From Roseburia sp. 1XD42-34 (GTDB taxonomy: Bacteria > Bacillota > Bacilli > Bacillales > Amphibacillaceae), in NCBI RefSeq assembly GCF_009917385.1, contig NZ_QWLJ01000028.1, forward strand, positions 1-60,057: a stretch of 60,057 bases of DNA, given 5' to 3'. The notes under the pieces were generated by a model. The model was not told where the DNA came from and ran no database searches. It saw only the letters and a program-made list of their open reading frames with translations. Numbering within the stretch: the stretch's first letter is position 1; the number at the start of each line of letters is the position of its first letter. A program made the position numbers and the translations under genes. Below, one piece after another: positions 38,401 through 45,529 of this stretch.

Positions 38401-39826
38401 TTCGGAAATACCACTTTTGATCTGTGTCAGCATCAAAGTTGTAAGCACCGACCTTTCCACGAAAGACAAGGTTTGTTGGATCAGGAACAAATCCGTTTAT
38501 TTGGCTAGCATAAACCTCATATGCAGCTATGGCATAAGTAGATTCAAAATCCCATGACAACATAATCTTTTTGAATAAACCCGTTGCGGAAATATTTTGT
38601 GGTGTATTTGGAACAATATCTGGGAATCTTTCATCCGTAATCGGTCTTCCTCCAGCATCCCATTTTCCACTGCCTTCTTTTACTTTGTCGATAACCCAGT
38701 CAATGTCACTATTATCTGGACTTAAGTCTAAAATATTTCCTAATACAAGGCTCCCATCCCTTGGATTTCCAATGTCGTATTTCCAAGACATAATTCTTGC
38801 TTCAATTAAAAGCATAGGTTGCATTTCTTTATCTCTGGCAACACCAGTATCACCCAGAATGACTTGTTCATGCTCATAACCAGCTATGCCGTAAAATGTG
38901 ATAATATCCATTTCATATTGGATCTTTGGAGTTTTTTCGGCTTGAACAGCCTCCCATGTCTTAGCTAGTAGCTTTTCTGGTTCTTCTTCATCATTGTCCT
39001 CAAATAAACCAAAACGATGCATGATTTTTCCTGTTTCGTGATCGGGAACGCCGTGTTTTTCAAGTGCTTCAGGATCTCCTACCCATTCTTGCCCTTTTGG
39101 CTTATTAGTAGGATCGCCGTTTTCTTTCTTCCACTCTATATCACGAAAGGTAACTTTATCAGAACTTCCCTCCCCAGATTGTAAAGATTTTCCTTGTCCA
39201 TATAAAGCTGTTTTCGGATAGTAAAGTACCGTTCTAGTAATATTCTTTATATCCTTATTCATTTCAAAGCGTTTCCCAGTATCAGCACCTTTCCGTGATA
39301 CAATATCCAAATAGCGACAACTAATTTTATTCCCTTCTATTTCTACACGATCAACGATTTCACCGCCCCAAAGCTCGACTAATGTTCCTATACAGGCATA
39401 AGCATTTTGATATGCAAAGCTTATGGAGTTTAATCCTAAATCCGCTACATTACCTGCTTTCCAACGAGAATGTTTTAAAATAACGCCTAGTGCAGCGTCA
39501 GCTGCTTCATTTTCAAGTTCCCCATTAGCAACCATAACATCAGCCAACTCTTGTATAGCCGGCATACAGTGAATTACTTTTTCTGGAGATTCTCCATCTA
39601 TATCATCTACCTCACGAATCGTAAACAAACGGAGGTTTCCTTTTAAATCTTTAAACGCAACCTGATTTCCACCTACGAAATAAGCTGCATTTTTATCAGA
39701 CATAGGAAAAGTAATTGAAAAAGAGACGGGCTTTTCAACCGTCTCTTCAAACACTGCTTCCACATATTGATTTGTGATTGCTAATAGCTTATCGAACTTA
39801 TCAAAAATGAAAATTCTTTCTTTCAT
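35423..39826 (-). CDS. Tail-tip lysin / fibre protein (Tal-like) with receptor-binding modules
   Basis: This 1467-residue protein is the largest of the locus. The N-terminus (about 1-370) is the tail-hub/prophage-endopeptidase type found after the distal tail protein in siphophages. A fibronectin III-like domain follows (about 410-505, 'PNTPQNISATGLFKKIMLSWDF' in parts), then heptad-rich coiled coils (about 590-730), then two tandem modules, each starting 'VGGRNL' and ending 'KATDWTPAPEDVEAKI' or 'KPTDWTHAPEDTQAEI' (about 735-880 and 880-1035), another helical region, beta-rich fibre, and an S74-like C-terminal chaperone ('SIRSQKRNIEDL' to the end, about 1370-1467). The ATG of MKERIFIF is preferred because the GTG four codons earlier has no spacing to the ribosome site. 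It should recognise the target cell. Confidence 0.88.
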   Translation of the reverse strand: MKERIFIFDKFDKLLAITNQYVEAVFEETVEKPVSFSITFPMSDKNAAYFVGGNQVAFKDLKGNLRLFTIREVDDIDGESPEKVIHCMPAIQELADVMVANGELENEAADAALGVILKHSRWKAGNVADLGLNSISFAYQNAYACIGTLVELWGGEIVDRVEIEGNKISCRYLDIVSRKGADTGKRFEMNKDIKNITRTVLYYPKTALYGQGKSLQSGEGSSDKVTFRDIEWKKENGDPTNKPKGQEWVGDPEALEKHGVPDHETGKIMHRFGLFEDNDEEEPEKLLAKTWEAVQAEKTPKIQYEMDIITFYGIAGYEHEQVILGDTGVARDKEMQPMLLIEARIMSWKYDIGNPRDGSLVLGNILDLSPDNSDIDWVIDKVKEGSGKWDAGGRPITDERFPDIVPNTPQNISATGLFKKIMLSWDFESTYAIAAYEVYASQINGFVPDPTNLVFRGKVGAYNFDADTDQKWYFRICAVNTHGTASDYSEQVSASTVQLDLPDIEDIVPDFIEYGIYKGNEAPSPKDYKFWLDTSKEPNLLYHWDETSEAWKALAPTNADELGAVDVVDYQEQVGEIVSDLADKADFEWVGGKLVSKANKDDVYTIEQLDNKFDNVVSKTMYETDKGGIVTDLEDHESRISQTETDIKSKVSNTQYKQDQQSLETSIKENKSSIEQNAKEIASKVSAEQYKTDKEGIIRDLESHGSLIRQNAKSISSKVDATYVKGELGKIEVGGRNLYPGTSKEFKEVEWSSWNHYPKLNEFTPADAESTYTANIYYKNLSGGANVGLRLFWYDENKKMISESSDSEKYVEPSKEGYVSITRKSPDRTAYIRTVFRRRKPGGTTKVAYKELKLEKGIKATDWTPAPEDVEAKINNIQVGGRNLVKKSDVIGWSDGYTFDNHVYRIINKKSAGLRINHDILEPKTEYVMSFRIKKIDGSIKTLGGHMHDMEFMKVYMDGEYVSDNWSGGAMVQYSDDDNEHKVIVHFKTTGTITDDFYIQPNRASGYAYNYSSEVWDLKVEKGNKPTDWTHAPEDTQAEIKAVEQYASEIEQSAKGIKQDVTALEADYSTFKKGANSTFEQQADQIASRVTEKTYNADMDNMTTRVSKAESSIKQNADNIELRVSKNGVVSSINQSPEQIKISAERVSIDGDLVVRNGKVYIKDGVITDNLISGNAKIDGAKIADASITNAKIGNISADKIRAGILDASKVLIRVVNGTQAIQLDDKGFESIDNKGNVRIHIGVRDIAGKGQSDPSTIRFFGGRGNKSAGVGMNVNDTFVIGSGTDGVGMELRTHYKMNTIYYAREHRFVMKNERSNGFQRHYFKMRGRTTINGDENPCFEPDTNAWGYVGTTHYHLWKINAVHINETSIRSQKRNIEDLPVSESYRVLNALRMRQYNYVRKDQNNKVCHMDNFKSFGVISDEAPDEVLGEERTAVRLYAMISHNLNVTKDLIKRIEELEKIIKGES

Positions 39827-39828
39827 CT

Positions 39829-40161
39829 CTACAACCACCTCTCTGTATACATAACCTCCAATTGCATGGCTGGAATCGTTTTTATTTCATTCTGCCCTGG
39901 GTTTAAGTGAAAAAAGTCAGCATAAACCAGGTCAATGGTTTCCATTTGCAACTGCTCATTGATCCATACTTTCTGTGTCAAACAATCGATCCGTACCACA
40001 TCATTCACTTTAAATGGATAGTGCAGCCTTAATCTTTGCTCGGAGAGACTAAATTCTACATAAGGTATCTCTTCTTTAAGCACCGAAGTAATCATAGGTG
40101 CTGTACTGGCTGTCCCCTCGACATATACTTCATTTTTCTGAGCCATTTCAATCCAGCGCAT
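39829..40161 (-). CDS. Distal tail protein, C-terminal domain encoded separately
   Basis: A 110-residue protein matching only the C-terminal galectin-like domain of distal tail (Dit) proteins: 'VYVEGTASTAPMITSV' start, 'RLHYPFKVNDVVRIDCLTQKVWINE' in the middle, and 'FFHLNPGQNEIKTIPA...VMYTERWL' as the usual end. Its ATG overlaps the stop of the preceding coiled-coil gene (TAATG), so the two are coupled. The N-terminal Dit domain is encoded at 40606-41154. See the finding on the split protein. Confidence 0.75.
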   Translation of the reverse strand: MRWIEMAQKNEVYVEGTASTAPMITSVLKEEIPYVEFSLSEQRLRLHYPFKVNDVVRIDCLTQKVWINEQLQMETIDLVYADFFHLNPGQNEIKTIPAMQLEVMYTERWL

Positions 40162-40625
40162 TATTCCCCACCCTCTGATGGCGGCATTTCTTGTTTACTT
40201 TCTAGCGTTGTTACTCTCTCTTTAATTGCTTCTATCTCACTTAAGATAGCAGTGATATTCGATTGATTCTCTTGTCCGATTGCTGCTGTATGATCGAGAT
40301 TTCTCTGCATGGATGCGATACTTTCATTCAGTGCTGCAATATCCGATGCACTTTTCGTAATATTTTCGGCGTTTACGCGAATATCCGCACTATTTTGTTC
40401 CAAAGCTGCACGATTATTGGTTACATCTTTTTGTAATTCAGCCACATTTTGCTTTGTATTATCTAAGCTTGCTTGTAAAGCTTGATCTTTATCTTGCAGC
40501 CGCTTTGCTTCTGCATCGACTTTATCTGCATTTTGCGCAAAATGAGCAATGGAAACATCAATTTTATCTGTTATTTCCGGCTTAACCAAGTTTAAATTTG
40601 GTGTACTAATTGCCAATGAAATCAC
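40161..40625 (-). CDS. Coiled-coil protein encoded between the two Dit halves
   Basis: A 154-residue protein, almost entirely heptad-repeat helix (for example 'KRLQDKDQALQASLDNTKQN', 'SIASMQRNLDHTAAIG') after a 20-residue N-terminal part. The start is GTG at 40625 or TTG at 40616; GTGGGGTG lies 6 nt before the TTG. It overlaps the Dit-N gene by about 20 nt and the Dit-C gene by 1 nt. Function is unknown; a trimeric helical stalk or chaperone at the tail tip is possible. Confidence 0.7.
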   Translation of the reverse strand: MISLAISTPNLNLVKPEITDKIDVSIAHFAQNADKVDAEAKRLQDKDQALQASLDNTKQNVAELQKDVTNNRAALEQNSADIRVNAENITKSASDIAALNESIASMQRNLDHTAAIGQENQSNITAILSEIEAIKERVTTLESKQEMPPSEGGE

Positions 40626-41154
40626 CCCACTTTTGATTTTTGTATTCTTCCCAAGTATATTTTCTTAACGCGATTATTTGATGTGTTTTTCCATATTTAA
40701 ATGGATCAGAACATAAAAATACAAGCTCTGCTACCAAGCTATTCGCTGCTTCATCTGGTACATCATTTGCCGATAATGTGGCATAAAAAAAAGCCTCTTC
40801 ATCCGTAAAGGCTAGCTTCTTTTTCGATCCCTGCAATAGAGCATTTAATTGATTGTATCGCTTTCTAAATCCTGCTTTGGTTTGATCAGTTAATTGGTAC
40901 TGCACCACAATTTCTCGTGCATTCCATGTTGGATCGCTTGTCTCAAGCATCCCATGCATTCCTGGAACGTCAACGGTGGAAATCTGTTGCTCCACATTAC
41001 TTCTTCCGGAAATGACCAACGTTGTAAAGCTTCCTGTTTGATCCGATAACTGATCATCTAAGTTCATTCCGTTGAAGATAGTCTGCAATCGGGAAGGTCC
41101 TTCCTCGCTATTAAGACCTGTCTTCTTAGCTACTGTATCTATGAAAGTATACAT
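40606..41154 (-). CDS. Distal tail protein, N-terminal domain
   Basis: A 182-residue protein matching the N-terminal (ring-forming) domain of siphophage Dit proteins: 'VDVPGMHGMLETSDPTWNAREIVVQYQL' in parts, 'KAGFRKRYNQLNALLQGSKKKLAFTDE' and the end-of-domain 'VFLCSDPFKYG', after which only about 25 residues follow instead of the usual C-terminal domain. Dit joins the tail tube to the tip. AGGAGG is 6 nt before the second of two ATGs. It lies 10 nt downstream of the tape-measure gene. Confidence 0.82.
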   Translation of the reverse strand: MYTFIDTVAKKTGLNSEEGPSRLQTIFNGMNLDDQLSDQTGSFTTLVISGRSNVEQQISTVDVPGMHGMLETSDPTWNAREIVVQYQLTDQTKAGFRKRYNQLNALLQGSKKKLAFTDEEAFFYATLSANDVPDEAANSLVAELVFLCSDPFKYGKTHQIIALRKYTWEEYKNQKWGDFIGN

Positions 41155-41164
41155 CATACACCTC

Positions 41165-42754
41165 CTACCAGTTCTGGTTTCTTGTTAAATTTGTTTTTCT
41201 TGCTTGGGCATGTGTAATATCTTCTACAAACGCACTAAATTGCTGCTTTCCGATTGTTACATTCACTGTAGCAGGCTGTTTTTGCACATGCCATTCCTGT
41301 AATAGTTGATGGGAAGGTCTAAAATTTGCTGCTTGATTTAAACTATGAACCTGTCCAGATATAGCTGGTAAAGTAAACTGCGGATCGAAAGAATCTTGCA
41401 CTTTGTCCGATACCGCACCTGCTGCTGCAATAACGTTTTTGGACATTTGATTAATCCCCATAGCAAAGCCTGCCATCGTGTCATCCCCTATATCTCGAAA
41501 TAATCGAGATGGAGAATTAATGCCTAAAAACTTTAACACGCCATCTACAGCACTTTTAGCTGCATTTAGAACCGCTTCACCAACCATTTCTGCCTTTTCC
41601 TTAATTCCGCTTATAAGCCCCATAATTAAATCTTTTCCTGCTGAAACCATATTTTTGGCAAACTCGATTACTTTTCCGGGCATTTTAGCTATTTGTGTTC
41701 CGACTTCCGCAACTGCTTCGGTTAGCTTCGTACGAATCGCTTGAAACACTTCCTGAAACTTTTGGCGGACAGCAGTTACGATCGCCTGGGCTTTTTCTAT
41801 AGCATTTGATACCATCGTTAAAAAACCTTGTACGACCGCATCTTTGGCATTACCAATTAAGGTAGCAATCGTCTCTTTAACTTGAGTGAACCTCGTTTTT
41901 ATCGTTTGCCAAATAGTGCTAACGATGGTTGTAACAAACTCTTTCATAATATTCCAGATATTTGTAAATGTTGATTTGATAGTTTCCCATGCTCCTGACC
42001 AATTCCCAGTAATTAATTGCATAACCGTCCGAATAATCCCCATCACTAATTCCATAGCTACTTTAATGGTTGTCTTTATGATGTTCCATACGAGCATAAT
42101 TTGCGTGGAAATCCATGTCCAAGCTACAAGTAAAAAAGGCTTTAAGAAGTTCATCACTGTCATAATAACCGATTTAATTGCTCCCCATATTGTTTGGAAA
42201 GTTTGCAAAATTAATGCCTGATTTTGCGTCCACCATGTGGTTAATGTTCCCCATAGGGTCATGACAAACGTAACAATTTCCTGAATCACCGGCATCATAA
42301 AGGCACGTATCGACTCCCACACACTCATGACAATATCTCGAAACATTTGACTATTCGTCCATAAATAAACAAAACCAGCTGCCAGTAACGCCACTAAAGT
42401 AATAATTAAAGCAAGCGGGTTCGCAGCTAAGATAGCAAATAAACTCATAACCGCTTCCTTCAATGCCAACATCTTTGGTAAAAAGTTTGTCATTAATGAA
42501 CTAATCGTCTCAAACAATAAGGGCATTCCGCTTAGTACTCCCATAAACGGTTCAAGCACTGATTGCACTTGGGAAATTCCCTCTGTCATACCTGGGATAA
42601 ACCCTAATGATTCCTTCATTTCTTCCAACTTACCAACGACAGGGTCTATTTCAGTTTGTAACGCGGTGAAGGCTTCGCTTGCTTTACCCAATCCATCTGT
42701 TTGTGCTAGAAAACTTTGCATAAATCCGCTTGCTTCACTCGATCCCTCCGCCAT
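41165..42754 (-). CDS. Short tail tape measure protein
   Basis: A 529-residue tape measure protein. It has helical, Trp-rich hydrophobic segments (about 100-270, for example 'LALIITLVALLAAGFVYLW') and the C-terminal stretch 'KFLGINSPSRLFRDIGDDTMAGFAMGI' in parts that is nearly universal in tape measures of this type. The start MAEGSSEASG has AAGGAGGTG upstream; the twelve codons before it are discarded. From about 1.5 Angstrom per residue, a tail near 80 nm would be expected, an inference. It follows the tail chaperones with a 20-nt overlap. Confidence 0.88.
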   Translation of the reverse strand: MAEGSSEASGFMQSFLAQTDGLGKASEAFTALQTEIDPVVGKLEEMKESLGFIPGMTEGISQVQSVLEPFMGVLSGMPLLFETISSLMTNFLPKMLALKEAVMSLFAILAANPLALIITLVALLAAGFVYLWTNSQMFRDIVMSVWESIRAFMMPVIQEIVTFVMTLWGTLTTWWTQNQALILQTFQTIWGAIKSVIMTVMNFLKPFLLVAWTWISTQIMLVWNIIKTTIKVAMELVMGIIRTVMQLITGNWSGAWETIKSTFTNIWNIMKEFVTTIVSTIWQTIKTRFTQVKETIATLIGNAKDAVVQGFLTMVSNAIEKAQAIVTAVRQKFQEVFQAIRTKLTEAVAEVGTQIAKMPGKVIEFAKNMVSAGKDLIMGLISGIKEKAEMVGEAVLNAAKSAVDGVLKFLGINSPSRLFRDIGDDTMAGFAMGINQMSKNVIAAAGAVSDKVQDSFDPQFTLPAISGQVHSLNQAANFRPSHQLLQEWHVQKQPATVNVTIGKQQFSAFVEDITHAQARKTNLTRNQNW

Positions 42755-43085
42755 AAGGCACCTCCTTTTCCGAATTAACATGTTTAGCAATTTTCGCTAA
42801 ACGTTTCATTCTATGATTTATCATCTTTGGCTTTGTTACTTCCTTTAAATGCTTCTCATAATCAAAGAAATCTTTAAATCGTTTGTAAATTGGGACTTGC
42901 TTTTTACCCTGCTCTTTTGTTAGTGTAGCTTGGTGATTAATCCAAGCTTGTTTATACATCTTGTATTCTTTATCCACCTGCTGTAATTGAAACGCACGTA
43001 TCCTTAATGCATACTCCCTTATCGTAAGCACTTCAATGTCTTTAAGACTAGTAAATCCTAAATAACGAAAGCAATTAATAATCAT
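42735..43085 (-). CDS. Second tail assembly chaperone reading frame (GT-type)
   Basis: A 116-codon basic frame ('EYALRIRAFQLQQVDKEYKMY', 'YEKHLKEV') between the first chaperone and the tape measure, the place of the lambda gpT-like frame. The frame stays open upstream of the ATG at 43085 to beyond the stop of the first chaperone (43109), in the -1 frame, and there is only a weak GAGG 2 nt before the ATG. It is therefore likely made as a frameshift extension of the first chaperone. Confidence 0.75.
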   Translation of the reverse strand: MIINCFRYLGFTSLKDIEVLTIREYALRIRAFQLQQVDKEYKMYKQAWINHQATLTKEQGKKQVPIYKRFKDFFDYEKHLKEVTKPKMINHRMKRLAKIAKHVNSEKEVPYGGGIE

Positions 43086-43108
43086 ATCCTCATATGTTTC
43101 CGCTGAAG

Positions 43109-43474
43109 CTACCCTTCTTTCTGCTTGGCTGCTACTTGCATTTGTTTGATGGTATCCTTCATTACGGGTGACTTCCCCAACGTATCCTTTAGTTCAGTAA
43201 AGAGATCTCCAAGCCCATCGTTTTCTAGCGCATACTGTTCAATGGCCTTTTCTATTTGTTTATTGCTTGGTGTTGTGTCCAAATAAGAAACAGCCGCTTT
43301 AATAACAGCATGTATCGCAACTGGGTTCCATTGCTGTAAGTTCATAAATGCCATATTAACACCCATCCCAAATTTCATCCCTTGATAATCCACTTCATAG
43401 ACTTTGTCCAGTTCACGGATAAATTTAATACCGAATTTCAATTCATACACTTTTTCATTAATAATAAATTCCAT
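43109..43474 (-). CDS. Tail assembly chaperone (gpG-like)
   Basis: A 121-residue protein beginning MEFIINEKVYELKFGIKFI, the form of the Gram-positive tail assembly chaperone family. It coats the tape measure during tail assembly. GGAGG lies 12 nt before the ATG. A single -1 slip near its last codons (CAG AAA GAA GGG TAG) would fuse it to the next frame. A family B repeat and a terminator separate it from the tube gene upstream. Confidence 0.82.
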   Translation of the reverse strand: MEFIINEKVYELKFGIKFIRELDKVYEVDYQGMKFGMGVNMAFMNLQQWNPVAIHAVIKAAVSYLDTTPSNKQIEKAIEQYALENDGLGDLFTELKDTLGKSPVMKDTIKQMQVAAKQKEG

Positions 43475-43632
43475 TTGGTTTCCGCCTCCATATTTAAAAA
43501 TGGTAACCAATGAATTTTCCTATATTCAAGGGATTCATTGGTTACTAAAAAACCGTCCGCTTCTTCTATGCCCACGATACGTGTAATCACATTATATTTT
43601 TTACATTTAAACTCTATCTACTTTATCTAGTA

Positions 43633-43886
43633 TGAACAAAGGCGCAGAGCGCCCTTTTAGCAACGTAGCGACTGGATCGAATCAACTAAAGTTTTAGGAA
43701 TCATGCTCCTGCAACAGAAGTATGCCGACGCCTGAGCGACAAGCCCGTTTTTAGTCGGTCTTCCTCTTAACCTCGAACCGATGATGACTTATCGTAGGGC
43801 AATTTCGTTAAGTCGCATCGTTGCTGAGCGCTTAAGCTGGACGTGACTATTCCGTTATATCGTTGTCCCAAAGCCAAAATTTTTAT
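43633..43886 (+). repeat. Family B intergenic repeat, copy 2, inside the tail operon
   Basis: It shares with copy 1 (24469-24716) GAACAAAGGCGCAGAGCGCCC, TTAGCAACGTAGCGACTGGA, CAACTAAAGTTTTAG, TATGCCGACG, AGCCCGTTTTTAGT, CTTCCTCTTA, TTATCGTAGG and the end TTTATACTT. It sits between the tail tube gene and the chaperone gene, downstream of the tube terminator. Confidence 0.7.
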
Positions 43887-43901
43887 ACTTTCGTATATAA
43901 T

Positions 43902-43931
43902 AAAAAAAGTGAATACTAAAACTAGCATTCA
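43902..43931 (-). terminator. Terminator directly after the tail tube gene
   Basis: On the minus strand TGAATGCTA-GTTT-TAGTATTCA is followed by CTTTTTTT. It would reduce transcription of the downstream tail genes relative to the tube gene. Confidence 0.75.
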
Positions 43932-43959
43932 TCATTATTTTTATTTTATATGCTAATAG

Positions 43960-44487
43960 TTACTGTTGATTTTCCTCAGGAATTTCTGATTTTGTATCTT
44001 GAAATGCGTATTGAACTGCTGCCTGTTGCTCTTCTGTAAGTGTTGCTTCACCAAATTGAGGCTCCAATTCCACCGTGAAATTAGCCGAGATGGCAGCATT
44101 TTCTTCAGCATTTGCTGGGTCTTCCCATGAATCTAAATAGCCTTGAGCATAAATAGCCGGATATTTATTGTCCGCCGTTTTCAGCTCTTCATCTACTGTC
44201 ACTTCCCATAGTTCCAATTTCTTTCCTTGAATAACCGACTGTCGAAGCATATTAGCTACTGGGTCGTCCATTGCCTGAATTGCTTCAATAGCCACTTCTG
44301 GTTCCAATCCTCCTACATTAATGAGCGATCCATCCTTTGTAATAATTCTTTCTAATTCACGAGAATAGCTAAAAGTATGCTCAGTTTGAAATACTAATTT
44401 CGCTGCTTCTTCCCCTTGGTTTTCCAATAAACGGAACAATAATATTTTGTTTTTACCTGCTTGCATTTTCATTTGTGTATCTGTCAT
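43960..44487 (-). CDS. Major tail tube protein (TP901-1 / LmaA-like)
   Basis: A 175-residue tail tube protein of the TP901-1 major tail family: 'GKNKILLFRLLENQGEEAAKL', 'TEHTFSYSRELERIITKDGSL' and 'KLELWEVTVDEE' are typical, with an acidic C-terminal tail ('DTKSEIPEENQQ'). The third residue of the longest frame (ATG, MTDTQMK) is the likely start, since AAGGAGGT is 8 nt before it. It is the first structural gene of the locus and has its own promoter with a LexA-type box. The Listeria monocin antigen LmaA belongs to the same family. Confidence 0.87.
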   Translation of the reverse strand: MTDTQMKMQAGKNKILLFRLLENQGEEAAKLVFQTEHTFSYSRELERIITKDGSLINVGGLEPEVAIEAIQAMDDPVANMLRQSVIQGKKLELWEVTVDEELKTADNKYPAIYAQGYLDSWEDPANAEENAAISANFTVELEPQFGEATLTEEQQAAVQYAFQDTKSEIPEENQQ

Positions 44488-44509
44488 TTTCATGACCTCC
44501 TTATAATTT

Positions 44510-44575
44510 TTAACCCCATATGCTATAGACTAACGCAACAATCAACACGACTTTTGATTTATCCCATTTAAGCAC
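44510..44575 (-). other. Possible frameshifted small hydrophobic peptide gene
   Basis: On the minus strand a strong AGGAGG is followed at the right distance by ATG GGA TAA, only two codons. Dropping one G would give MDKSKVVLIVALVYSIWG before a stop, a small hydrophobic peptide; a 21-codon frame from the GTG at 44575 also reads it but its start touches the ribosome site. Unclear whether anything is made. Confidence 0.25.
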
Positions 44576-44744
44576 ACCTCCTGAAGCAAAATAAAAAAGC
44601 CTTACATACACATAGAGTAAATAAAAGACTTTTCAACACATGCTCCTACTTTTTTGTAGTTTAACGTCATTTCGGACAAGGAGTATCCCTTCATAGGTCG
44701 TTAAACATACGATATATCATGGGGGAAGTTTAAAAAACATTTAC

Positions 44745-44796
44745 AGATCATATGTTCGCTAAACACATTATACAAAAACGTAAATATCATTGTCAT
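44745..44796 (-). promoter_or_regulatory. Promoter of the tail tube gene with a LexA-like box
   Basis: On the minus strand ATGACA (44791-44796), 18 nt, TATAAT (44767-44772), then CGAACATATGATCT (44745-44758) over the start site. The box matches the Bacillus LexA (DinR) consensus CGAACRNRYGTTYC at 12 of 14 positions. The leader of about 270 nt before the tube gene also contains an 8-bp inverted repeat GTTTAACG/CGTTAAAC (about 44659-44706). Confidence 0.55.
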
Positions 44797-45213
44797 CTAC
44801 TGTGAAGACTGTGTAAACTGTAACATTTTCTGTACAATCGTCTCTTTAATCGTATAGATATGTTTTCTGGATAAGCCCATATGCTTGCTGATCGCACTAA
44901 TTGTCATGCCATCTAGCATGCATTCTAAAACAACTACTTCTCTTGGTTCATCTATTGTCGGTAATCGCTCTTGGATAAAGAGTACCTTTTTCTCCAGCTT
45001 AGTTAACCAGTTACTTTTTTGATCCCGTCGGATAACCTCTTTTGCCACTGGGTCGCTTATTACTCCTTTTGACTTTGGCAACGTAGCCGCAACTCCTGAA
45101 GCGGACACAACTTTGGTACCTATATCTTCCTTCAGCATCTGCCGCTGCCGCTTTATTTCCCTAATCATCCAGTTATAATCTTTGATTGCTCTCTCTATTT
45201 GTTCCTTGTTCAT
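44797..45213 (-). CDS. Phage-type regulator with sigma-70 region 4-like HTH
   Basis: A 138-residue protein with a charged N-terminal helix ('QIERAIKDYNWMIREIKRQR') and a C-terminal helix-turn-helix 'CMLDGMTISAISKHMGLSRKH' in parts (about 98-120), like sigma factor region 4 and the late-gene activators (ArpU, Xpf) of phages and PBSX. The start MNKEQIE has AAAGGGG 9 nt upstream. It overlaps the preceding small gene by 41 nt. It probably activates the tail genes downstream, an inference from position. Confidence 0.65.
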   Translation of the reverse strand: MNKEQIERAIKDYNWMIREIKRQRQMLKEDIGTKVVSASGVAATLPKSKGVISDPVAKEVIRRDQKSNWLTKLEKKVLFIQERLPTIDEPREVVVLECMLDGMTISAISKHMGLSRKHIYTIKETIVQKMLQFTQSSQ

Positions 45214-45361
45214 GAAAACCGGCCCCTTTGCTAAACAATTCCTCTGCATACTTACTTCTTTCAATAGGAGTCAACACGCCTGCTCTTTTATCTCTTCGAT
45301 GTTCACTAACGATCCACCTAACACATGTTTCTTCACTAAGTACAGCTTTTAAATGTCTCAT
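45173..45361 (-). CDS. Small first gene of the SOS-controlled tail operon
   Basis: A 62-residue, basic protein (MRHLKAVLSEETCVRWIVSE at the start) with GGGAGGGGAG before its ATG; the 19 codons upstream in frame run back through the promoter and are excluded. It is the first gene after the LexA-box promoter. I do not recognise a family; its position fits a phage regulatory peptide. Confidence 0.6.
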   Translation of the reverse strand: MRHLKAVLSEETCVRWIVSEHRRDKRAGVLTPIERSKYAEELFSKGAGFHEQGTNRESNQRL

Positions 45362-45395
45362 CGCTCCCCTCCCTTCATTCCAAAATTTAACTATA

Positions 45396-45438
45396 GAACA
45401 TTTGTTCCTATCATACATTGCTGAAAAAGAAATGTCAA
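45396..45438 (-). promoter_or_regulatory. Consensus promoter with LexA box driving the tail locus
   Basis: On the minus strand TTGACA (45433-45438), exactly 17 nt, TATGAT (45410-45415), then GAACAAATGTTC (45396-45407) immediately after the -10. GAAC-N4-GTTC is the core of the Bacillus LexA (DinR) operator. Repression by LexA at the start site, lifted by DNA damage, is predicted. Confidence 0.75.
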
Positions 45439-45461
45439 ATTGTGTTCTTGCTGTTTAAGAA

Positions 45462-45498
45462 ATATTTATTTGTATATTTATTTGAAAAGTGATATGAT
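45462..45498 (+). promoter_or_regulatory. Promoter of the XRE gene with direct repeats
   Basis: TTGTAT (45470-45475), 17 nt, TATGAT (45493-45498). Two identical ATATTTATTTG repeats (45462-45472 and 45474-45484) overlap the -35 and spacer and could be the autoregulatory site. Confidence 0.55.
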
Positions 45499-45529
45499 TT
45501 AATTGCTAAAATAGAAAGCGGTGTTTGCT

